From the NCBI RefSeq assembly GCF_003950315.1, contig NZ_NGJT01000011.1, positions 1 through 64,000 on the forward strand: DNA of 64,000 nucleotides, given 5' to 3'. Shown here piece after piece: positions 17,423 to 28,855 of this stretch; the stretch's first letter is position 1, and every line of letters starts with the position of its first letter. Both the position numbers and the translations under genes were made by a program. Origin of the DNA: Vagococcus bubulae (GTDB taxonomy: Bacteria; Bacillota; Bacilli; Lactobacillales; Vagococcaceae). The notes under the pieces are model-generated. The model did not search any database. It was given only the letters and a program-made list of their open reading frames with translations, and was not told the origin of the DNA.

Positions 17423-17486
17423 GAAAATCATTAGATTATTACTTAACTTTTGTTGAGTAAAATAGTCTAGTGGTTTTCTTTTTTAT
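17423..17486 (+). terminator. Long imperfect terminator hairpin
   Basis: GAAAATCATTAGATTATT... pairs imperfectly with ...AATAGTCTAGTGGTTTTC, followed by TTTTTT. It ends the ChW lysozyme unit. Confidence 0.75.
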
Positions 17487-17554
17487 GGTATTAAGTTAAA
17501 ATGAATAAGAATGTGTCATTAGCTTTAAATAAAGAATAAAAGGAGAATATAGTT

Positions 17555-18340
17555 ATGACTATGCAAAATAATAATCATACATTTGTTGTATGTGCTTACA
17601 AAGAAAGCTCCTTTCTAGATAAATGTATTGAATCTCTTGAAAATCAAACAGTGAAAAGTAAGCTATTAGTTTATACATCAACACCAAATGAATACATAGA
17701 AAGCATTTGTAAAAAATATGATTTACCTTTAGTTACTAAAGAAGGTGGCTCTATTGGTAAAGATTGGAATAATGCTTTATCGTTTGTTGAAACAGATTAT
17801 GCCACTATTGCACATCAAGATGATTTGTATTTACCCACATACACTGAATCTATGATGAAGTTGTTGGAAAATAACCCAGATGGTTTAATTGCTTATTCAA
17901 ATTACCGTGAATGGAAAAATGGTGAAGTGATTCCAATTAATACCAATTTAAAGATTAAAAATATCATGTTAAAAACAATCTCTATGTTTAATAAATCAAA
18001 TTTCTGGAGAAAAAAAGTTTTAGGCTTTGGTAATCCAATATGTTGTCCAGCTGTGACGTATAATTTAAAAAAATTAAATGGATTTCAATTTGATGAAAAA
18101 ATGAAAGTATCATTAGATTGGCTAGCGTGGTATGATATAGGAATGAAAAAGGGACGCTTTTTGTATGATTCTAGTGAATTAATGGTACATAGAATTCATG
18201 ATGAATCTGAAACAACAAATACCATTAAAGATAATATTAGAACGCAAGAAGATATTATGATGTTTAATAAGTTTTGGAATAAACATATGGCTAACTTTAT
18301 TATGAAATTTTATGTAAAAAGTCAAGATTCAAATAACTAA
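17555..18340 (+). CDS. Family 2 glycosyltransferase
   Basis: A 261-residue GT-A fold glycosyltransferase. [21 protein letters not shown] opens the nucleotide-sugar domain, IAHQDDLY holds the DxD-like metal site, and DWLAWYDIG is in the acceptor region. There is no membrane segment. It sits 20 bp before the rhamnose genes and is likely co-transcribed with them, so it probably transfers rhamnose or the first sugar of a rhamnose-containing wall polysaccharide. Donor and acceptor are unknown. The ATG at 17555 has AGGAG 9 nt upstream. Confidence 0.8.
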   Translation: MTMQNNNHTFVVCAYKESSFLDKCIESLENQTVKSKLLVYTSTPNEYIESICKKYDLPLVTKEGGSIGKDWNNALSFVETDYATIAHQDDLYLPTYTESMMKLLENNPDGLIAYSNYREWKNGEVIPINTNLKIKNIMLKTISMFNKSNFWRKKVLGFGNPICCPAVTYNLKKLNGFQFDEKMKVSLDWLAWYDIGMKKGRFLYDSSELMVHRIHDESETTNTIKDNIRTQEDIMMFNKFWNKHMANFIMKFYVKSQDSNN

Positions 18341-18360
18341 ACTTTTTAGGAGTGTTAAGA

Positions 18361-19233
18361 ATGAAAGGTATCATTTTAGCTGGAGGATCTGGGACAAGAT
18401 TATATCCAGTCACAAAAGTCACATCAAAACAACTTATGCCGATTTATGATAAACCAATGATTTATTATCCATTATCAGTATTAATGTTAGCAGGTATTAA
18501 AGATATTTTAGTTATCTCTACCCCACAAGATGTTCCAAGATTTGAGGAACTACTGGGCAATGGTCATGACTTAGGGTTAGATATAACGTATGCTGTTCAA
18601 GAAAAACCAGAAGGCTTAGCTCAAGCTTTTATTATTGGTGAAGACTTTATCGGAGATGACTCTGTTTGTCTTATTTTAGGAGACAACATTTATTATGGAC
18701 AAGGGTTATCAAAGCTATTGCAAAATGCTTCTAGTAAAGAAAGTGGCGCGACTGTTTTTGGCTATCACGTCAATGATCCAGAACGTTTTGGAGTGGTTGA
18801 GTTTGATGAAGAGATGCGAGCTGTTTCTATTGAAGAAAAACCAGAACAGCCCAAATCTAACTATGCAGTGACAGGTCTTTATTTTTATGATAATGATGTG
18901 GTTGATATTGCTAAAAATATTAAACCTTCTGAACGTGGAGAGCTTGAAATTACGGATGTGAATAAAGCGTATCTTGAAAGAGGCGACTTATCTGTTGAAG
19001 TGATGGGACGTGGTTTTTCTTGGCTAGATACTGGTACACATGAATCTTTATTAGAAGCATCGATGTTTATAGAAACAATCGAGAAACGCCAAAATCTAAA
19101 GGTTGCTTGTTTAGAAGAAGTCGCTTATCGCATGGGATATATTACCAAAGAAGATGTGATAAAACTTGCACAGCCTTTGAAGAAAAATCAATATGGTCAA
19201 TATTTACTTCGACTAGCTGAGGAGGGAAAATAA
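18361..19233 (+). CDS. rmlA: Glucose-1-phosphate thymidylyltransferase
   Basis: A 290-residue enzyme, the first step to dTDP-L-rhamnose (glucose-1-P plus dTTP). It has [41 protein letters not shown] and [17 protein letters not shown]. The ATG at 18361 is chosen, with AGGAG 8 nt upstream; a GTG at 18352 overlaps the site. It is the first of four rml genes in the order A-C-B-D, the common order in Gram-positive cocci. Confidence 0.96.
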   Translation: MKGIILAGGSGTRLYPVTKVTSKQLMPIYDKPMIYYPLSVLMLAGIKDILVISTPQDVPRFEELLGNGHDLGLDITYAVQEKPEGLAQAFIIGEDFIGDDSVCLILGDNIYYGQGLSKLLQNASSKESGATVFGYHVNDPERFGVVEFDEEMRAVSIEEKPEQPKSNYAVTGLYFYDNDVVDIAKNIKPSERGELEITDVNKAYLERGDLSVEVMGRGFSWLDTGTHESLLEASMFIETIEKRQNLKVACLEEVAYRMGYITKEDVIKLAQPLKKNQYGQYLLRLAEEGK

Positions 19234-20845
<1,612 letters not shown>

Positions 20846-20861
20846 AAGAGGTGACAGGTAA

Positions 20862-21698
20862 GTGTATTTAGTAACAGGAAGTAATGGTCAATTAGGACAA
20901 GAATTATGTCATTTATTAGATGATAAGAAGTTGTCTTATGTTGCAGCGACGAAAGAAACACTGGATATTACAAATAAAGAACAAACAGAAGAAGTTGTTC
21001 AAACAATAAACCCATCCGTCATTTTTCATTGTGCCGCTTACACTCAAGTTGATAAAGCAGAAGATGAAGGAAAAGAAATAAACTATGAGGTTAATGTAAA
21101 GGGAACTGAAAATATTGCTTCTGTGGCTAAAAAAATTGGGGCGACACTAGTTTACATTAGTACGGACTATGTATTTGATGGAGAAACCACACATGAATAT
21201 GCAACAGATGCCGCGACTAATCCACAAAATGAATATGGTAAAGCAAAATTATTAGGTGAAGAGGCTGTGCAAGCAATCATGCAAGATCATTATTATATTA
21301 TTCGTACATCTTGGGTATTTGGTGAATACGGTCATAACTTTGTTTATACAATGAAAAAACTATCGGAAACTCATCAAACATTAACCGTAATTGATGATCA
21401 GATTGGTCGTCCAACATGGACAAAAACTTTGGCTGAATTTATGGTGTTTGTGATTCAAGAAAATGCACCATATGGCATGTATCATTTATCAAATGATGGT
21501 GTGTGTAGTTGGTATGAATTTGCTAAAGAAATTTTAAAAGATACAGAGGTTGAAGTACTTCCGATTGCTTCAAGTGATTATCCACAAGTAGCAAAACGAC
21601 CAATGTATTCTGTGTTAGACTTGGATAAAACAAAGCAATTAGGTTTTGTAGTTCCAACATGGACAGATGCTTTAACAAGTTTTTTAAGGAGAGTGTAG
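20862..21698 (+). CDS. rmlD: dTDP-4-dehydrorhamnose reductase
   Basis: A 278-residue SDR enzyme for the last step, giving dTDP-L-rhamnose. It has YLVTGSNGQLGQEL, FHCAAYTQVDKAE, YISTDYVFDG, the YGKAKLLGE Tyr-Lys pair and IRTSWVFGE. The GTG start has an AGAGGTG-type site. The gene abuts the next glycosyltransferase with no gap, so dTDP-rhamnose supply and polysaccharide assembly are expressed together. Confidence 0.94.
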   Translation: MYLVTGSNGQLGQELCHLLDDKKLSYVAATKETLDITNKEQTEEVVQTINPSVIFHCAAYTQVDKAEDEGKEINYEVNVKGTENIASVAKKIGATLVYISTDYVFDGETTHEYATDAATNPQNEYGKAKLLGEEAVQAIMQDHYYIIRTSWVFGEYGHNFVYTMKKLSETHQTLTVIDDQIGRPTWTKTLAEFMVFVIQENAPYGMYHLSNDGVCSWYEFAKEILKDTEVEVLPIASSDYPQVAKRPMYSVLDLDKTKQLGFVVPTWTDALTSFLRRV

Positions 21699-22409
21699 AT
21701 GAAGGTTTTAATTATAATACCTGCATACAATGAAGAAGCAAGTATCTTACAAACAACTCAGTCTATAGAAGATTATAAGAAAAAAATATCATTTGATTTA
21801 GATTATATTGTGATTAATGATGGGTCTAAAGACAATACTAGAGAGTTATTAATAACTCATGATGTTCCTAGTATTCATTTAATTAATAATTTAGGTATAG
21901 GTGGAGCTGTGCAAACAGGTTATCTATATGCTTATTATAATAATTATGATATTGCGGTACAGTTTGATGGTGATGGTCAGCATGACATTGACTCTTTAGA
22001 GCATTTGATTGCGCCAATTGTGGAGAATCAAGCAGATTTTACAATAGGCTCAAGATTTGTAGAAGGCTCACCATCAGAGTTTAAAACATCAGTATTTAGG
22101 CGAATGGGGATTAATCTGATTTCATTTTTTATCAAAATGAGAACAGGTGTGACGATATTGGACGTGACTTCGGGTTATCGTGCAGCAAATAAGCAAATTA
22201 TTGAGTATTTTGCTAAAAACTATCCTCGAAAATATCCTGAACCAGAAACGAACGCTATTCTTATTAAACAAAATAGACGAGTGAAAGAAACTGGTGTAAA
22301 CATGTTTGAAAGAACAGAAGGAAAATCTTCCATTACACCATTTAAATCGGTTCGTTATATGGTTGAAGTGTTAACGTCTATTATTTTACTGTCGGATAAG
22401 GGGGACTAG
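21699..22409 (+). CDS. GT2 polyprenyl-phosphate glycosyltransferase (GacI/DPM-like)
   Basis: A 236-residue GT-A enzyme with LIIIPAYNEEASILQTTQSI, VINDGSKDNTREL, VQFDGDGQHDIDSL and TSGYRAANKQII, the pattern of dolichyl- or undecaprenyl-phosphate sugar transferases. It lacks the C-terminal membrane helices of CsbB-type members. In the streptococcal group A carbohydrate locus, GacI needs the small membrane partner GacJ. The next gene here is DUF2304, the GacJ family, so the pair likely makes undecaprenyl-P-GlcNAc or another lipid-linked sugar. The start abuts the rmlD stop, with AAGGAG in the rmlD end. Confidence 0.85.
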   Translation: MKVLIIIPAYNEEASILQTTQSIEDYKKKISFDLDYIVINDGSKDNTRELLITHDVPSIHLINNLGIGGAVQTGYLYAYYNNYDIAVQFDGDGQHDIDSLEHLIAPIVENQADFTIGSRFVEGSPSEFKTSVFRRMGINLISFFIKMRTGVTILDVTSGYRAANKQIIEYFAKNYPRKYPEPETNAILIKQNRRVKETGVNMFERTEGKSSITPFKSVRYMVEVLTSIILLSDKGD

Positions 22410-22413
22410 AGAA

Positions 22414-22764
22414 ATGGATGCATTATATTTATCAATGATTCTTTTTTCCTTACTTTTTTTATTTTTTGTGGTTCGTTCTATTAAAAAATCTACATTTAGC
22501 TTAGAATATTCATTGATGTGGTTAGCGGTAGCTCTCATTATGGTGGTGTTTGCTGTATTTCCTAGTATCCCAGAATCGTTAAGTAAGATTTTAGGATTTG
22601 AAACAATGTCTAATTTCTTATTGGTGATGGCAGTATTGTTTAGTTTACTTCAACTGATTTCTTCTACAAAACAAATCACCAAACAAAGTAATGAAATAAA
22701 AAAATTAATTCAAGAAGTGTCAATTTTAAAAGAAAAATCAGAAGAAAAGGAGAGGAATAAATGA
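22414..22764 (+). CDS. DUF2304 membrane protein (GacJ-like)
   Basis: A 116-residue protein with three hydrophobic segments (~5-22, ~33-52, ~67-85) and a charged coiled tail (KQITKQSNEIKKLIQEVS). The size, the FSLEYSLMWL loop and the location right after a GacI-like GT2 fit DUF2304/GacJ, which forms a complex with the transferase and boosts its activity. Its stop overlaps the next ATG by 4 bp. Confidence 0.75.
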   Translation: MDALYLSMILFSLLFLFFVVRSIKKSTFSLEYSLMWLAVALIMVVFAVFPSIPESLSKILGFETMSNFLLVMAVLFSLLQLISSTKQITKQSNEIKKLIQEVSILKEKSEEKERNK

Positions 22765-23102
22765 TATTATTTCTTATTTACGTGATATTATCTTCATCAG
22801 GTATTATCTTGTTTAAACTAGGTTCATCAGATTTATCAATTAAAATCATTAACAATCAGTTGAATATGAATTTTCCGGGATTAAGCATTTTAGGCTTATT
22901 GTGCTATTTAGGAAGTTTTGTTTTATGGATGATTATTATTTCAAAATCTGATGTTAGTTTTATTGTTCCTTTAGGATTGGGGATAACAAATGTATTGATA
23001 CTAGTTGGTTCTTCAGTCGTCTTAAAAGAAGAGATTAGTTTATATGGAATCATTGGTATCGTACTTATTTTAGCGGGAACACTGTTGATTAATAAAGGTT
23101 AA
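22761..23102 (+). CDS. EamA/DMT-type four-helix membrane protein, possible lipid-sugar flippase
   Basis: A 113-residue protein with four predicted helices and the DMT ending (VPLGLGITNVLILVGSSVVL, LKEEISLYGIIGIVLILAGT), like half-size EamA or ArnE/ArnF proteins. ArnE/F flip undecaprenyl-P-aminoarabinose. Here it sits between a lipid-sugar synthase and a GT-C-like protein, so flipping an undecaprenyl-P-sugar is a natural guess. It overlaps DUF2304 by 4 bp (ATGA), so the two are translationally coupled. Confidence 0.7.
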   Translation: MILFLIYVILSSSGIILFKLGSSDLSIKIINNQLNMNFPGLSILGLLCYLGSFVLWMIIISKSDVSFIVPLGLGITNVLILVGSSVVLKEEISLYGIIGIVLILAGTLLINKG

Positions 23103-23141
23103 TCAGCAGAGTTTTTTTAAAATCTACGAAAGAGAAAGAGT

Positions 23142-24695
23142 TTGATTGAGCAAATGGAAAAATCAATAAAATCTTTATTTGATGTCTGCTGGGAAAATAA
23201 ATATCTTCTACTTATTGCTGCTGGTTTAACAATATTTGGAGCAAGTTATTCCACAGGTTTTGATAATGTATACTGGAAGTTTGTTGTTTTAATTTTTGGT
23301 CTATCGATTATTCCTATTTTAGCAACCTCATTTTTTAAAACAGAAAATGTCGTGTTTGTGACAATTGTTATGATGGGTTCTTTTTTTGTTATTTTTTCTC
23401 CTGTATTTGATGTGTTAGATGAACCAGCTCACTTTGGACGAGCTGTCTATATATCAGAGGGAAATTTCAAATTACAAAATGACAATGATAAGTTACAGAT
23501 TTCTAAAGATTATGACAAGTTGAACAAAATGACTGGATATAATGGTATAAATAGGTTAGATCCAAAGAAAAATTTCTTTCATACAAAATTATTTAGTATG
23601 AAAACTGATAAAAACAAGCAAAGTGAAACAAAAATTAAAGCAACGAGACCATACAGTACAGTGATGTATTTACCAAGTGCATTTGGTATTTGGTTGGGTA
23701 AAGTGTTATCTAATGGTAATTTAGGAGTTATGTTCTATTTGGGACGCTTTTTTAATTTACTAATGTATGCCATTATGGCATTTTTTGCAGTGAAGATGGC
23801 TGGAAAATGGAAAATGATTATCGCTGTTTTTTCGATACAACATTTACCTGTTTATATCGCTGCGTCATTTAGTCAGGATGCTTTTTTTTACGGCCTATGT
23901 TTGTTAATAGCAGCGAAATTTATTCAATTATTTGATAAAAAAGAAGCTATTACATATAAAGATGTGGCAGTCATTGGTGTTCTTTGTGGACTGATGGCCT
24001 TTACAAAATTACCGTATATTATGTTGATTGGGTTGATGTTATTTATCCCTATTAAACGATATGAATCGAAAAAAGTTTATTTAAGTAATTTTATTGCGAT
24101 TGCATTAATTATTGTAGTTGGTTTGTTATGGACTAAATATTATTCGACATTAGAGCCAACAGATTTACCTGGTTCAGTTGATCAAAGTAAGCAAATTAGT
24201 CATATAATCTCTCACCCTAAAGCATTTCTTCAATCAATGCTAATTGGTGGAACGAATACCGTGTTGCTACTAAAACAGTACTTTACATTTGGTTGGTCAT
24301 ACCATGTTTCTGATATTGCGTATGCCTTATACTTGATGTTTATTGGTTCAGTTGTCTTTATGTATCCAAGACGATTGGCAAATAAAATCAACCCATTTTT
24401 TAAATTAGCCATTATTGGTGTATCACTGGGGATTATTTTGTTAACTAATTTTATTATGTATTTAACGTTTACAGGTGTTGGAGAACCGATTATTAAAGGT
24501 GTTCAAGGAAGGTATTTCTTTGGTATATTTATTTTGTTAACATTTGTTTTTAATTTATCAGAAAAATTATTTACAGTAGATGAATTTGGTAGGCAACCAT
24601 ATTTCAATGAAGAAAAGTATAATAGAATTGTATTATTTGTTTCAATATTATTTTTAGTATGGATGTGTACAATGCGAGTTGGAGCATATTATTAA
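23142..24695 (+). CDS. DUF2142 polytopic membrane protein (probable GT-C glycosyltransferase)
   Basis: A 517-residue protein with about a dozen hydrophobic segments. The motif DVLDEPAHFGRAVYISEG near residue ~90, in the first outside loop, is the DUF2142 signature and places acidic residues where GT-C enzymes carry their catalytic Asp/Glu. Such proteins use undecaprenyl-P-sugars outside the membrane to decorate wall polymers, the third part of a synthase-flippase-transferase trio. The start may be TTG 23142 or ATG 23154; neither has a strong site. The end overlaps the frame of the next gene but not its chosen start. Confidence 0.75.
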   Translation: MIEQMEKSIKSLFDVCWENKYLLLIAAGLTIFGASYSTGFDNVYWKFVVLIFGLSIIPILATSFFKTENVVFVTIVMMGSFFVIFSPVFDVLDEPAHFGRAVYISEGNFKLQNDNDKLQISKDYDKLNKMTGYNGINRLDPKKNFFHTKLFSMKTDKNKQSETKIKATRPYSTVMYLPSAFGIWLGKVLSNGNLGVMFYLGRFFNLLMYAIMAFFAVKMAGKWKMIIAVFSIQHLPVYIAASFSQDAFFYGLCLLIAAKFIQLFDKKEAITYKDVAVIGVLCGLMAFTKLPYIMLIGLMLFIPIKRYESKKVYLSNFIAIALIIVVGLLWTKYYSTLEPTDLPGSVDQSKQISHIISHPKAFLQSMLIGGTNTVLLLKQYFTFGWSYHVSDIAYALYLMFIGSVVFMYPRRLANKINPFFKLAIIGVSLGIILLTNFIMYLTFTGVGEPIIKGVQGRYFFGIFILLTFVFNLSEKLFTVDEFGRQPYFNEEKYNRIVLFVSILFLVWMCTMRVGAYY

Positions 24696-24735
24696 AAATC
24701 TAAATAAAGGTATTAACGGGGAAAGGATTAAAAAA

Positions 24736-27700
24736 ATGGTTTTATATGAATTAAAAAGAAAATTCCAAAGTGATTTTAATAAAAAAAAGAGTCAATATTA
24801 CGGTGCTAACTATGACTCAACTGTAGTAGATGATCATATGATTGTTTATGAGTCAAGAGATGGAAAATCAATTGTTGATTCCCCTTATGCCATCTTTTTA
24901 GCGTTAGCCAATGATAAACGCTTCTCAAATTATAAACATGTTTGGGTGATTAATCCTAGTGTTCCATTTATTAAAGAAAGTATTCCACAGGATTTACGAC
25001 ATAAAGTGACCTTTGTTGAACGTACTAGTTTGGAGTATGTAAAGGCATTGTTGACAGCAAAATACTTGATTAATAACTCGACTTTTGAATCTTTTTTTAT
25101 TAAGAAAAAAGAGCAAGTATATATCAATACATGGCATGGGACTCCTTTGAAGTACATGGGATTTGATATACCTGGTAACCCGAATCATTCGCAAAATGTA
25201 TTGAGAAATTTTTTGATGGCGGATTATATTTTGTCGCCAAATGCCCATACTTCGGATATTTTTATTAAAAGTTACAAACTAGAAGGAATTTATCCAGGGA
25301 CAATTTTAGAAGGTGGGTATCCACGAATTGATTTTACGTTTCATTCTGATAAAACAGATGTGGTGAATAAAATTGAAAAACATGGGGCATCCCTCACTGG
25401 GAAAAAAGTTATCCTCTTTTGCCCTACGTGGAAAGGAAGCTCTGTTCATGACACAACAGATGACATTGATCAAATTGTTGAAGAAACCTTACAATTAGCC
25501 AACCGATTTAAAGATGAGTACGATGTATTAGTCAAAGTCCATCCTTTTATTGCAAGCAAGGTGCTAGAAGATGGTAGAGTGAGTCAACATTTAGTATCAG
25601 ATTTAATCGATGCTAATGAAGTATTGTCTATTACTGATATTTTAGTGACGGATTATTCTAGTATATTTTTTGATTTCTTAGTGACAAATAAGCCAATTAT
25701 TTTTTATGCGTGGGATAAAGATTTGTATCAAAGAAACAGAGGAATGTATTTAGAAGAAAGTGAATTACCAGGACCAACTGCTGAAACATTGCCAGATTTG
25801 TTTGACTGTATTCATCACGTAGAAGAAAATTATAAGGAATATCAAGAAGCCTATGAATCGTTGGCTAAAAAAATGGTGCCTTATGATGATGGAAATGTGA
25901 CGAAAAAATACATTGAACGTATTTTTGAAAATAAGCAGATAGAAGATATAAAAGAATATCACGTTGATTCTGATAAGAAAAAGATTTTGCTGTTTCCAGG
26001 AGCAATGAAAAGTAATGGAATTACGTCAAGTGCATTGAATTTAGTCAATAATATTGATTATGACAAATATGATGTCACGATTATATTAAATTCAAGAAGC
26101 CCGATTGAGTCAGTGAAAAACATTGAAGAAATCAATAAAAACGCTCGTTTGATTTTTAGATTTGGTCATGCTATTTTCAGTAAAGAAGAAGAAAAGTTAG
26201 ATAATGACTTTAATGTCAATGGGCTACCAAAAGACAACAGAAGTGCTTATCCAAAACAGGCTTATAAACGAGAAATGGCTCGATTGACTGCCAACTTATC
26301 GTTTGATGTGTCGATAGATTTTAGTGGGTATAGTTATTTCTGGGGTCGACATGTGTTATCAGCTAATGCTAAAAAATATGTGGCATTTATGCATAATGAT
26401 TTAGTTGCTGATTCAATGAGAGAAGTCGATGGGAAAATGCCACAGTATAACGATTTGACTGCGTTATTTTCTATTTACTTTATGTTTGATAAATTGTTAA
26501 GTGTATCACCTATGACAAGAGATGTTAACGTTGAAAAATTAGGTGATTATGTCACAAAAGAACAAATGTCTTATGTTTATAACACGATTAATATCAACCA
26601 AATATTAGGTAAAGAAATGCCAGTCACCACATCAGAGGATGATTTAATAGTCGAGACAAAGCAACTTAAAGCATTGGAGACTGTCACAATACATGCTTAT
26701 AAAAATTTAACCCATTTACAACAGAATGTTGCCTTTGAGTTAAATTTAAAAGTAGAAGATAAAATCACACAATATGCTAGTTATTTACTAGACGGTACTA
26801 CTTTTGTCAAAATTAGTGTAAATGATACATATGTTGGTTGGATTGATGAACAATATGTCAAAGAAAAAGAGTATGAAGTATTTAGTGTGAAATCATATCA
26901 TACTATCTCAACTGCTTCTTATCCGTTAGAGCAACCCATTTGGAATCAAATCCGTAAAAACAATGAAACTGATGAAATCATTACTTATATCGGCTATTTT
27001 AAGGATAGATATATGGAAACAGATAAAATCGCTGAAACAAGTGGTGGGCGTTATGTCAGAGTGAAATATAATGGAAACGTGATTGGCTGGGTGTCTCCAC
27101 GACCTTTAAGAAGGACACATAAAGTGTCTGCTGTCTCACCATTAAGATTTTATTTTAATGACAAATTGAAGAAAAAAGAATTAGCGACTCCTGTTGGGTA
27201 TACATCTAAAATTGAAGAAGTTGAATTATATGGAAAATTAAATACAACTCAGTCAATTAATATTTACAATGAGCCAAAAGGGACAACTGACAGTGTGGTG
27301 ATTAGTACATCAGATAATTATGTGGATGAAGTCTTTTTAATTGATAAAATTGCTTGGATGGGGACAGAACGCTATTATAGTATTTGTCTAAGTCTTGATG
27401 AGCCAATTGGTTATATTCAAGCGGAAGCTATTGATGAAGTATCAGAAAACATCTATCAAGAGTTGAAAGAAAAAGAAGCCAAAAATAAAAAGGAAGAATT
27501 TACTCTTCCTAAAGTAGATTTAAGCTATCAAAAAGTGCCAAATTTTGATGATAGTTATTATAATATTGTTAATATGGGACGCCTTTCTCCTGAAAAAAAT
27601 CAAACACATTTGATTCAAGCTTTTGCTAGATTTAATCAAGATGTTCCAAAGAGTCGATTGTTTATTTTAGGAAAAGGTCCTTTAGAACCTTCTCTAGTTG

Positions 27701-28071
27701 AAACCATTAAAGCACAAAATATGCTTGGAAAAGTGTTTTTATTAGGTCATATTAAAAATCCGTTTAACTTTATTAAGAAAACAGACTTATTTATTTTGCC
27801 ATCTTATTATGAAGGACAACCAATGGTATTGTTAGAATCTATGGTTTTAGGTATGAAGATTTTAGGGTCTAATATTCCTGCTAATATCAATGTGATTGGT
27901 AAAGATGAAGAGTATGGGTTATTGACTGAAGGCACAGATGTTGAAGATATTTATAATGGTTTACATCGCGCTTTTAATTTTAATGGTGAATTTAAAGCTT
28001 TTGATTATGTTAAGTATAACGAAGAAACCATTCAACGTTTCTATCAAGAAATTGACCCAAATAATAAATAA
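24736..28071 (+). CDS. TagF-like glycerophosphotransferase fused to a GT4 glycosyltransferase with an internal insertion
   Basis: A 1111-residue cytosolic fusion. Residues ~60-405 are a CDP-glycerol glycerophosphotransferase domain (INTWHGTPLKYMG, ILFCPTWKG, VKVHPF, VTDYSSIFFDF). From ~414 a GT-B glycosyltransferase begins (KKILLFPGAMKSNGITSSAL...SVSPMTRDV). Residues ~635-930 are a block of SH3/GW-like repeats, several ending in a V-G-W-I or I-G-W-V motif. The second GT4 half resumes at ~945 (NMGRLSPEKNQTHLIQAF, LPSYYEGQPMVLLES with the E-x7-E pair). It likely polymerises and glycosylates a glycerol-phosphate teichoic acid, fed by TagD. The ATG at 24736 has AAAGGA 8 nt upstream; the TTG at 24679 lacks a site. 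Confidence 0.85.
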   Translation: MVLYELKRKFQSDFNKKKSQYYGANYDSTVVDDHMIVYESRDGKSIVDSPYAIFLALANDKRFSNYKHVWVINPSVPFIKESIPQDLRHKVTFVERTSLEYVKALLTAKYLINNSTFESFFIKKKEQVYINTWHGTPLKYMGFDIPGNPNHSQNVLRNFLMADYILSPNAHTSDIFIKSYKLEGIYPGTILEGGYPRIDFTFHSDKTDVVNKIEKHGASLTGKKVILFCPTWKGSSVHDTTDDIDQIVEETLQLANRFKDEYDVLVKVHPFIASKVLEDGRVSQHLVSDLIDANEVLSITDILVTDYSSIFFDFLVTNKPIIFYAWDKDLYQRNRGMYLEESELPGPTAETLPDLFDCIHHVEENYKEYQEAYESLAKKMVPYDDGNVTKKYIERIFENKQIEDIKEYHVDSDKKKILLFPGAMKSNGITSSALNLVNNIDYDKYDVTIILNSRSPIESVKNIEEINKNARLIFRFGHAIFSKEEEKLDNDFNVNGLPKDNRSAYPKQAYKREMARLTANLSFDVSIDFSGYSYFWGRHVLSANAKKYVAFMHNDLVADSMREVDGKMPQYNDLTALFSIYFMFDKLLSVSPMTRDVNVEKLGDYVTKEQMSYVYNTININQILGKEMPVTTSEDDLIVETKQLKALETVTIHAYKNLTHLQQNVAFELNLKVEDKITQYASYLLDGTTFVKISVNDTYVGWIDEQYVKEKEYEVFSVKSYHTISTASYPLEQPIWNQIRKNNETDEIITYIGYFKDRYMETDKIAETSGGRYVRVKYNGNVIGWVSPRPLRRTHKVSAVSPLRFYFNDKLKKKELATPVGYTSKIEEVELYGKLNTTQSINIYNEPKGTTDSVVISTSDNYVDEVFLIDKIAWMGTERYYSICLSLDEPIGYIQAEAIDEVSENIYQELKEKEAKNKKEEFTLPKVDLSYQKVPNFDDSYYNIVNMGRLSPEKNQTHLIQAFARFNQDVPKSRLFILGKGPLEPSLVETIKAQNMLGKVFLLGHIKNPFNFIKKTDLFILPSYYEGQPMVLLESMVLGMKILGSNIPANINVIGKDEEYGLLTEGTDVEDIYNGLHRAFNFNGEFKAFDYVKYNEETIQRFYQEIDPNNK

Positions 28072-28079
28072 AGTAGTTA

Positions 28080-28118
28080 AAGGCTTAAAATAGACGATAA
28101 TTCTATTTTAAGTCTTTT
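28080..28118 (+). terminator. Terminator of the wall-polymer cluster
   Basis: CTTAAAATAGA pairs with TCTATTTTAAG, followed by TCTTTTTTT; it lies just before the IS200 element. Confidence 0.85.
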
Positions 28119-28133
28119 TTTATATGTTTTGAA

Positions 28134-28156
28134 AACCACCTGCTATGCGGGTGGTT
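28134..28156. repeat. Left-end hairpin of the IS200 element
   Basis: A 7-bp stem AACCACC/GGTGGTT with inner GC/GC pairing around a TAT loop: the subterminal structure that single-strand Y1 transposases recognise. Confidence 0.75.
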
Positions 28157-28185
28157 CTAGAGAGCTTTCAGCGTGGTATTAAAAA

Positions 28186-28248
28186 ATCCTCCTAAAATGA
28201 TAAGATAAATTAGGTTTCCCGACCACAACATATCAATCATATAGGAGG
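28186..28248 (+). promoter_or_regulatory. tnpA leader with anti-ribosome-site pairing
   Basis: CCTCCTA near 28189 is complementary to the TAGGAGG ribosome site near 28245, so leader RNA could hide the start of translation, as described for IS200. Confidence 0.5.
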
Positions 28249-28254
28249 TTCCTT

Positions 28255-28728
28255 ATGAAAAAGGACAATCAAAGTTTATCACACACAACATGGAAATGTA
28301 AGTATCATATAGTTTTCGCACCTAAATACAGACGACAAATTATTTATGGAAAATACAAACAAAGTATTGGAGAGATTCTAAGATTATTATGTGATAGAAA
28401 AGGAGTTGAAATAATTGAAGCCAACGCATATAAAGACCATGTTCATATGTTAGTAAGTATTCCGCCTAAATTAAGTGTTTCAGGGTTTATAGGATACTTA
28501 AAAGGAAAAAGTAGTCTCATGATTTTTGACAGACATGCTAATCTGAAATATAGATACGGTAACAGAAAATTTTGGTGTCGAGGTTACTATGTTGATACGG
28601 TAGGACGAAATAAGAAACAAATAGAGGAATATATAAGAAATCAAATTCAAGAAGATTATTTAGCAGATCAATTAACATTATTTGAGGAGTATGATCCGTT
28701 TACAGGAGAGAAAAATAAAAAGAAATAA
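28255..28728 (+). CDS. tnpA: IS200/IS605 family transposase TnpA
   Basis: A 157-residue Y1 HUH single-strand transposase. It has WKCKYHIVFAPKYRRQIIYG, the HUH metal motif in KDHVHMLVSIPP, the L-S-V-S-G-F-I-G-Y-L-K-G-K-S helix and the nucleophilic tyrosine region YYVDTVGRNKKQIEEYIRNQ. It cuts and joins the IS ends as single-stranded DNA. It is intact, with a strong TAGGAGG site, so the element may be active. Confidence 0.92.
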   Translation: MKKDNQSLSHTTWKCKYHIVFAPKYRRQIIYGKYKQSIGEILRLLCDRKGVEIIEANAYKDHVHMLVSIPPKLSVSGFIGYLKGKSSLMIFDRHANLKYRYGNRKFWCRGYYVDTVGRNKKQIEEYIRNQIQEDYLADQLTLFEEYDPFTGEKNKKK

Positions 28729-28783
28729 GTAATCCTTTTAGGATTCGTGAGTAAATGTGGTGCATAAGGGAAACCGTTTCAGT

Positions 28784-28855
28784 GAGCCTTTCAGGCTCAG
28801 GCCGGTAATAGAGGCTTTCAGCCGAAGAACAAACCTCCAGTTCTCACTGGAGGTT
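28784..28855. repeat. Right-end hairpins of the IS200 element
   Basis: A small hairpin GAGCCT-TTC-AGGCTC at 28784-28798, and the terminal hairpin AACCTCCAGT-TCTC-ACTGGAGGTT at 28832-28855. Confidence 0.75.
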
